A DNA stretch of 13,375 nt from positions 1 through 13,375 of the forward strand of contig JADGJG010000727.1 of NCBI GenBank assembly GCA_027596195.1, given 5' to 3'. This DNA is from Podochytrium sp. JEL0797 (lineage: Eukaryota > Chytridiomycota > Chytridiomycetes > Chytridiales > Chytriomycetaceae). The notes beneath the pieces were generated by a model. It was not told where the DNA came from. It worked only from the letters and a program-made list of their open reading frames with translations, and did no database searches. How positions within the stretch are numbered: the first letter of the stretch is position 1; every line of letters begins with the position of its first letter. Shown here one piece after another: positions 9,301-13,375 of the stretch. The position numbers and the translations under genes are program-made.

Positions 9301-9825
9301 TCGATCATGTTTGCCGGGATTTCGAATTTGATGCAAGGAATCGATTCGCCAATCAATCTTGTCGGAAACGCAAGCTCGGTTCCGTACGCGTCTCTCTCCG
9401 CCGCCGTTGCGGGACTCAACAGCCCCGCTGCCTTCCCAGGACAACACACTCCGTTTTTCGTCAGTGGAATCATGACAATCAACTCGAAACTGCAGATTGT
9501 CACGCGTTTGACGCTCATGAATCCTCTTGGCGCACCACTGACCATGAAGCGTTTGACGACAAGTATCTCGTACAACGGACAAGTCATTTCCACTGCGGAC
9601 CACACATTCCAAAACCTCGTTGCGATTCCACCAGGAAAGACGGGCGTTACCGAGGATATTCCGCTCAAGCTCAAGTTGGATTGGTCGCTTGTTGCGTCCA
9701 TGTTTAGTTTGCTGGGTGGTGCCATTAACGTCAATTCTGTGAACACGATTGAGAGTTTGACTGGAGCCTTTGACGCGACCATCCAATACAGTCAGAGTGG
9801 GATTCCAATCAAGTTGGTATTGTAA
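6327..9825 (+). CDS. DUF3712/Tag1-like multi-module membrane protein, six exons, three frame breaks
   Basis: Proposed exons are 6327-6441, 6497-6562, 6625-7095, 7152-7700, 7758-8549 and 8615-9825; introns are 55, 62, 56, 57 and 65 nt. The product is about 1068 aa if the breaks are bridged. A cytosolic N-terminus (1-73) ends in a basic RRCCGMDWTKQR motif whose Cys pair may be lipidated (inference). One TM (about 74-96) is followed by an ectodomain of three related modules, roughly at 6780-7700, 7758-8549 and 8615-9825. Each has NPSxITIDMG-like and FxxLxLNKVVTxxGF-like blocks; the first two also share SFxLxxxG..NAG, PLGT/LLGT and WLNxxFKTL. This resembles fungal DUF3712/LEA-type, Tag1-like vacuolar proteins; the assignment is from memory of the pattern. 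The frame is lost by one base at 7999/8000, near 8514/8515 and at 9168/9169. A 104-nt intron 8416-8519 could bypass the second. The gene may be functional with sequence errors, or decaying. Confidence 0.75.
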
Positions 9826-9887
9826 GTCGGCCGGATGCGTACGTTTGAGTTGATTCTTTTTAGAAATTATAAACATGTGATATATCG

Positions 9888-9893
9888 AATAAA
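9888..9893 (+). terminator. Poly(A) signal of the DUF3712-like gene
   Basis: AATAAA 62 nt after the TAA at 9823-9825. The surrounding sequence is partly repeated in the relic at 11520-11545, so the old duplication included this 3' flank. Confidence 0.45.
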
Positions 9894-9961
9894 GATGGCC
9901 GCCGCGCTGGCGCTAGATGGCAAATTTTTTTGTAATTTGTTTTTGCTTTGACAAGTGACAA

Positions 9962-11259
9962 ATGACCAGCTTTTGGCTCCCTCGCGAAGTGTGGATTCTC
10001 ATCCTGTCTCGCATCGACCTCAGCGATATCGCGCGATGCAGCCTCGTGTGCAGAGACTTCCGCTCCGTCATGTTCTTGCCAGGCATTATGAAGGCCGTCT
10101 TGACAGCTCGTGTCGTACAACACACCTCGCATCTCAGCAGGGCTCCTCTGGCTGCCACCACCGTGTGTCGCATGCACCACGCGTATCGCAAGCCTTTGCC
10201 GAACTGTTCTTCAAAGCAGTCAAGACGATCCGCCCTTGCAGCCACAATATGCCGTATTACCTCGTGTGTTCAACTTCTGCCCCAACGGGGGAAATACATA
10301 CCTCAGATCTCCAAACATCACTCTTCCTTCATACGACCAGCCACTTATCTGTATGGACCGGATTTCGTTGGACCAATTTTTCGTGCATGACCAACCAACT
10401 TGGTACATGTAGAAATGAGCTCGAACGAGTTCCCTGTCGAGCTGGTCACCTGCCTCAACCTCAAATCCATCAGATTCTCTGGCGAGCTAAATTTCGTGCA
10501 TGAGAACGCCCTCTTGTCGCCGAGCTTGAATTTTTCCAACCTCGTTCACTTGCGCGAAATCGAGTTGGGTGCCTATCACGAGCCGTTTCCAACCCTCCTG
10601 ACCCTCCACACATCCTTGACCCGCTTGTCTATCGTCGAATGCGAACTCATGGAGAGTCTTCCGGCCTGGCTCAGTCGCTTTGAGGCCCTGACTGTTTTTA
10701 TTAGAGGCAGACGCGCTAACCACTCAGCCAAAGCCGTATACAATTCATGTTGTTGCTGGCGAGGTCATATCCTGCGCATATTGCGATCCAACAGTTTTGC
10801 ACTTCACCTTCAACCCTTCCCTCACCGGCCCGATACCCTGCAATCTCGCGACCCTCGTACATTTGAAGGAACTCAACAATTCGTTGTCGGGCCGCATTCC
10901 CGTGGAACTCGGCATGTTGGTAGAGCTACGCAAGTTGGATGATGACGGGCCATATTCCCGCGGAACTCGGCGGATTGGTTTGGCTGATCCACTTAGATTT
11001 GAGACACACTTCGTTGTCTGGTCTCATTCCCGTGGAACTTGGCGCATTGGTTAGATTGTTCCATTTAGGTTTGAGTCAAATGTTTTGACGGGTAACATTC
11101 CCGCGGAACTCAGCACATTGGTTAATGTTGGCCATGCTGGCCCTCGTGGAACTGAATGTCCCCATGATTTGGATCTCAGACAATTATTTGAGTGGACCTG
11201 CCCCGGAACAGCTCCGTGAATACATGCTCCAGAACCAGGGTTTATTTCTTCAAAATTAA
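9962..11259 (+). pseudogene. Disintegrated F-box / leucine-rich-repeat protein gene
   Basis: An F-box (LPREVWILILSRIDLSDIARC..., residues about 6-40 from ATG 9962) would recruit targets to an SCF ubiquitin ligase in the intact family. Downstream coding signals change frame repeatedly: QAFAELFFKAVK (about 10180-10215, frame 1), QPQYAVLPRVFNFCPNGG (frame 0, to a stop at 10412), FSNLVHLREIELG and SLTRLSIVECELM (frame 2, to about 10700). Then come LRRs: SLSGRIPVELGMLVELRKLD (frame 0), GHIPAELGGLVWLIHLDL and GLIPVELGALVRL (frame 1), LTGNIPAELSTLV (frame 0) and SDNYLSGPAPEQLREYM (frame 1), ending at TAA 11257-11259. The LRRs are of the GxIPxELGxLxxL type. A tRNA-like fragment sits between 10703 and 10736. 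At least six frame changes with no matching introns make this a pseudogene rather than a sequencing artefact. Confidence 0.85.
10700..10740 (-). other. 5' tRNA-like fragment (A box), truncated
   Basis: Read on the minus strand, 10730-10712 is TGGCTGAGTGGTTAGCGCG, a perfect Pol III A box and D-loop, continuing as TCTGCCTCTAATA like the start of an anticodon arm. The downstream half (pairing anticodon strand, T arm, matching acceptor strand) is missing and the D stem has mismatches. It is therefore a tRNA-derived or SINE-head fragment, not a functional tRNA, and it interrupts the LRR pseudogene. Confidence 0.55.
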
Positions 11260-11273
11260 ACGTAGTTTTGGGA

Positions 11274-11279
11274 AATAAA
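11274..11279 (+). terminator. Poly(A) signal of the F-box/LRR pseudogene
   Basis: AATAAA 14 nt after the terminal TAA of the LRR frame. Confidence 0.45.
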
Positions 11280-11285
11280 ATTTTA

Positions 11286-11545
11286 TTCGGAAACGCGAAC
11301 TGAGTTCGCACGCTTCTCAGGCCTCCTCAACAGCCCCACTGCCTTTCCACGAAAACACACTCTGTTGGTCGTCAGTGGGATCATCTCATACAATACAAGT
11401 CATTTCTACTGCGGACCTGCGTTCAAGCTAAAAAGTTGGATCTCCAATAAATTCAGAATGAGTTTGCAATCAGGTTGGTATTTTGGGTGGGGAGAAGTGC
11501 TCGGATACGTTGAATTGTTTAGAAATTGCAACCTGTGATATGCCA
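11286..11545 (+). pseudogene. Shrunken relic of the DUF3712 gene 3' end
   Basis: Collinear DNA similarity to 9361-9885 with several internal deletions. Shared blocks include TCGGAAACGC (11285/9363), CTCAACAGCCCC (11326/9415), ACACACTC then CGTCAGTGG (11345-11378/9444-9470), ACAAGTCATTTC (11395/9578), ACTGCGGACC (11409/9592), AAGTTGGAT (11433/9672), CAGGTTGGTATT versus CAAGTTGGTATT at the old stop, and TTTAGAAAT plus TGTGATAT in the 3' flank. About 520 bp of parent is reduced to 260 bp with no open frame. The relic shows that a third DUF3712 copy once stood here. Confidence 0.85.
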
Positions 11546-11825
11546 TTATGTAATTTTCTGTTCAATATTCTCGTTTATTATGGTTCAGCGAAACGAATGA
11601 ATGCAAAGAGTGAATGAATGAATGATTTCTTTCCCAAGTGTTGATCATAACCACCTTAAGACATGTCAATGTTACAAACAAGATAAGGATTACCTCCAAA
11701 ATCCCACCCCCCTTTCTTGTTTCCCAATCACAAGATTGGTAAGCAGATCGAACTGAAAATGAATACATTAGTAACGGTGGCGCTCCCCCTCACACGCCAC
11801 TTTCAGAAAGAAACCAAATGAAAAA
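11546..11825. other. Intergenic region before the second DUF3712 gene
   Basis: These 280 bp are A/T-rich and hold a TGAA microsatellite near 11595-11625. A minus-strand open frame of 68 codons (11562-11768) lacks family features. I see no TATA box of good quality; this is presumably the promoter and 5' UTR of the next gene. Confidence 0.5.
11611..11625 (+). repeat. (TGAA)n microsatellite
   Basis: Nearly four tandem TGAA units at 11611-11625, with a related GAATGAATG at 11595-11603. Confidence 0.7.
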
Positions 11826-11829
11826 ATGA
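11818..11829 (+). promoter_or_regulatory. Three-codon uORF overlapping the main start codon
   Basis: The frame at 11818-11829 is ATG-AAA-AAA-TGA. Its stop (11827-11829) overlaps the ATG of the main gene (11826-11828) as ATGA. Such an overlap could lower initiation or allow termination-reinitiation; no other evidence for use. Confidence 0.4.
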
Positions 11830-13122
11830 CTCCGAACAACGAAACGACGTTTAGGCCTTCTGCACTTCCGTCGCCATCCAAGACCGAAGATGAATGTGAG
11901 TCGCAAGTTGCCTGTTCGCCTCATGCACTCTCTGAAATGGTTCATTTGCTGCAGTCTCGGTGGCGCATGCTGTCGAAACGGACTTCGCTGTGGCGCAAAA
12001 AGGTAATGCGACTCTTTTGAGAGACGTTTAAGCGACATTTGACTTTCTCTTCCCGTTTCTTAATGAAGAAAAGAGCGCTCGCCGCTGTTGCGGAATCGTA
12101 TGGACGAAGCAAAGACTCCTCCTTCTTGCCGCTGCTCTGGTCATCAACTTGATCGTGGTGGTCTGCCTCTTCCTCTACGTCTTCAACCCTTTAATCGTCC
12201 AATCAATTATCGACCATGGGAGTATGAACGTTGATGCCAGTTACATCCGCTCCATCACGAATGATTCTTTCGTTCTCTCTCTCAACGGCTCAGTGACAAA
12301 CGCTGGAATCATTGATGCAACCCTCGACTTTCCAGGAGAAGCCACGGTGTATTGGACGAATCGCCCGAATGGTGGCGCTGACCTGGTGCTCGGAACCATG
12401 GTCTTGTCGTCGGTAGCAGTTTTCGGGAGCAACCCAAAGAGTGGACCAATGTCTCTCAACACAACGTTCCATGTCGTGAACGAGACCAACATGGGTCTCT
12501 TTTCTATTGCTTTGTTGCAGGACGATTCGTTCTCTTGGCTGATCTCAAGTGAGTCATATTATTCGGCGAATTTTTTTCCCTTATTAATAGTTCCGTAATA
12601 AGGCTCGGCCTCCGTAACAACAATGTCACACACATATTATGGACTACATTTGAACAAGGTTGTCACTATCAACGGGTTCGGGGGCTTAAAACAAGCTGTT
12701 GTGAAAAGCATGACTCCCTCTCCTGGAGCAAACGGTGCGCTTGATATTGCTGTCGAAACGGATATCACGAATCCCTCCGAGATAACCATCGAGATGGTGC
12801 GTACATCCTGTGTTCTCAATAAAAGCTAAAAAGTTTCAAATAGGGCGATGTATTCTTCAGTTTTGCTTTAGGCGGTGGCACCGGAATCCTGGAAGCTCCT
12901 GGCTTAACGATGATCCCTGGTCTCAACAAAATTAACGCGACTGGGGCGGTCAATTACTCTGGCGGAACTGCTGGGTTGGGCAACTTGATTACCGCGATTT
13001 CGACTGCCAGCACGATGGAAGTGAAGGGCGACCACGTTATCTGTTCAAGCGGTTACGTTGGATGGTTGAATGTTGGTTTCAAGACTCTTGATTTGAATGT
13101 TGCGGTTAATTTGACTGGATGA
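11826..13122 (+). CDS. Single-module DUF3712/Tag1-like membrane protein, five exons
   Basis: Paralogue of the gene at 6327. Proposed exons are 11826-11895, 11955-12002, 12069-12548, 12603-12796 and 12844-13122; introns are 59, 66, 54 and 47 nt with GT..AG ends, and the product is 356 aa. A short cytosolic N-terminus carries ARRCCGIVWTKQR before one TM (about 56-78), like RRCCGMDWTKQR in the larger paralogue. The ectodomain has SFVLSLNGSVTNAG, NRPNGGADLVLGT, NETNMGLFSI, LHLNKVVTINGFGGLK, NPSEITIEM-GDVFF (across intron 4) and GWLNVGFKTLDLNV. It stops right after the first module (VNLTG-stop), where the paralogue continues through two more modules, so it is either a natural single-module form or a 3'-truncated copy. 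Likely a type II membrane protein of the vacuolar/secretory system (inference). Confidence 0.82.
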
Positions 13123-13375
13123 CAAGAATTTACGCGTTGATTTAAAGTCGATGATTTTGTTTATGTTTTAAGTTTGTGTCTGTCACCAATTAATACTGCA
13201 GGATGTTGAGGAAGTTGCGGTGCGACATTGATCCGAAGCTTGGAGTTTGAACAACCTGCTTCTTTGCATCCAAGCGTCACGGATTCCAAATAAAACCAGG
13301 TTCGATAAGGCGAGTCTAGTTTCTCGGACTGGGCCGGGCGCCAGTTGAGCGCCACGATTTTAAAAAATCAAAATA
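13123..13375. other. 3' flank of the second DUF3712 gene
   Basis: No continuation of the DUF3712 modules is detectable. A minus-strand open frame at 13161-13355 is uncharacterised. A small inverted repeat GGCGC/GCGCC occurs near 13336-13352. Confidence 0.5.
13289..13294 (+). terminator. Possible poly(A) signal
   Basis: AATAAA 167 nt after the stop of the second DUF3712 gene; far away but the only match in this flank. Confidence 0.35.

Noticed and set aside
9818..9863. GTAAGT overlapping the TAA stop of the DUF3712 gene, with a TTTTTAG acceptor 42 nt on, which would extend the protein by about 28 residues.
   Set aside because: A 42-nt intron is shorter than any other here, the added residues look non-coding, and the ending before the stop is sensible.
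10630..10660. TTCGCATTC-like stretch on the minus strand as a B box completing the tRNA-like element.
   Set aside because: It matches the B box poorly and lies in recognisable LRR coding sequence.
13161..13355. Minus-strand 64-codon open frame at the right edge as an exon of another gene.
   Set aside because: No motif or splice context beyond chance; the window ends too soon to judge.

Overview
The window looks like nuclear DNA of a zoosporic (chytrid-type) fungus. The reasons are many short introns (47-77 nt, GT..AG, CTAAY/CTRAY-like branch points), fungal family content (Sec22, a 14-TM DHA2 MFS carrier, DUF3712/Tag1-like membrane proteins) and an F-box plus plant-type 'IPxELG' LRR protein, a combination I associate with chytrids. 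The phylum is an inference from composition, not from a marker. All recognisable genes are on the + strand.

Left part (1-5744): three genes that look intact. (i) 166-2028 is a four-exon gene for an unrecognised polytopic membrane protein. (ii) 2125-3243, only 96 bp further on, is the ER-Golgi R-SNARE Sec22 (216 aa after splicing). It has a non-canonical GC-AG intron directly after the ATG and an outsized 367-nt third intron. (iii) 3773-5744 is a five-exon, 578-aa DHA2-type MFS transporter behind a 529-bp intergenic region carrying a spaced GCCAC repeat cluster.

Right part (5745-13375): a region of duplication and decay. A broken fragment of the MFS gene (about 5790-5990) follows the intact copy. 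Next is a six-exon DUF3712/Tag1-like gene (6327-9825) with one N-terminal TM and three tandem ectodomain modules; as given it contains three -1 frame breaks. Then come a disintegrated F-box/LRR pseudogene (9962-11259) holding an antisense 5' tRNA-like fragment, a shrunken relic of the 3' end of the DUF3712 gene (11286-11545), and a second, single-module DUF3712 paralogue (11826-13122). The repeated homology indicates an old tandem array of DUF3712 genes interleaved with an F-box/LRR gene.

Functional link: Sec22 serves ER-Golgi traffic, the MFS carrier is a membrane efflux candidate, and the DUF3712 proteins are predicted type II membrane proteins of the vacuolar or secretory system. Nothing shows that they form one pathway. 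The most unusual signals are the start-codon GC-AG intron of SEC22, a C-rich to G-rich strand-skew sawtooth that resets at introns in the first two genes, an apparent frame-restoring intron inside a conserved module of the DUF3712 gene, and the three relics.
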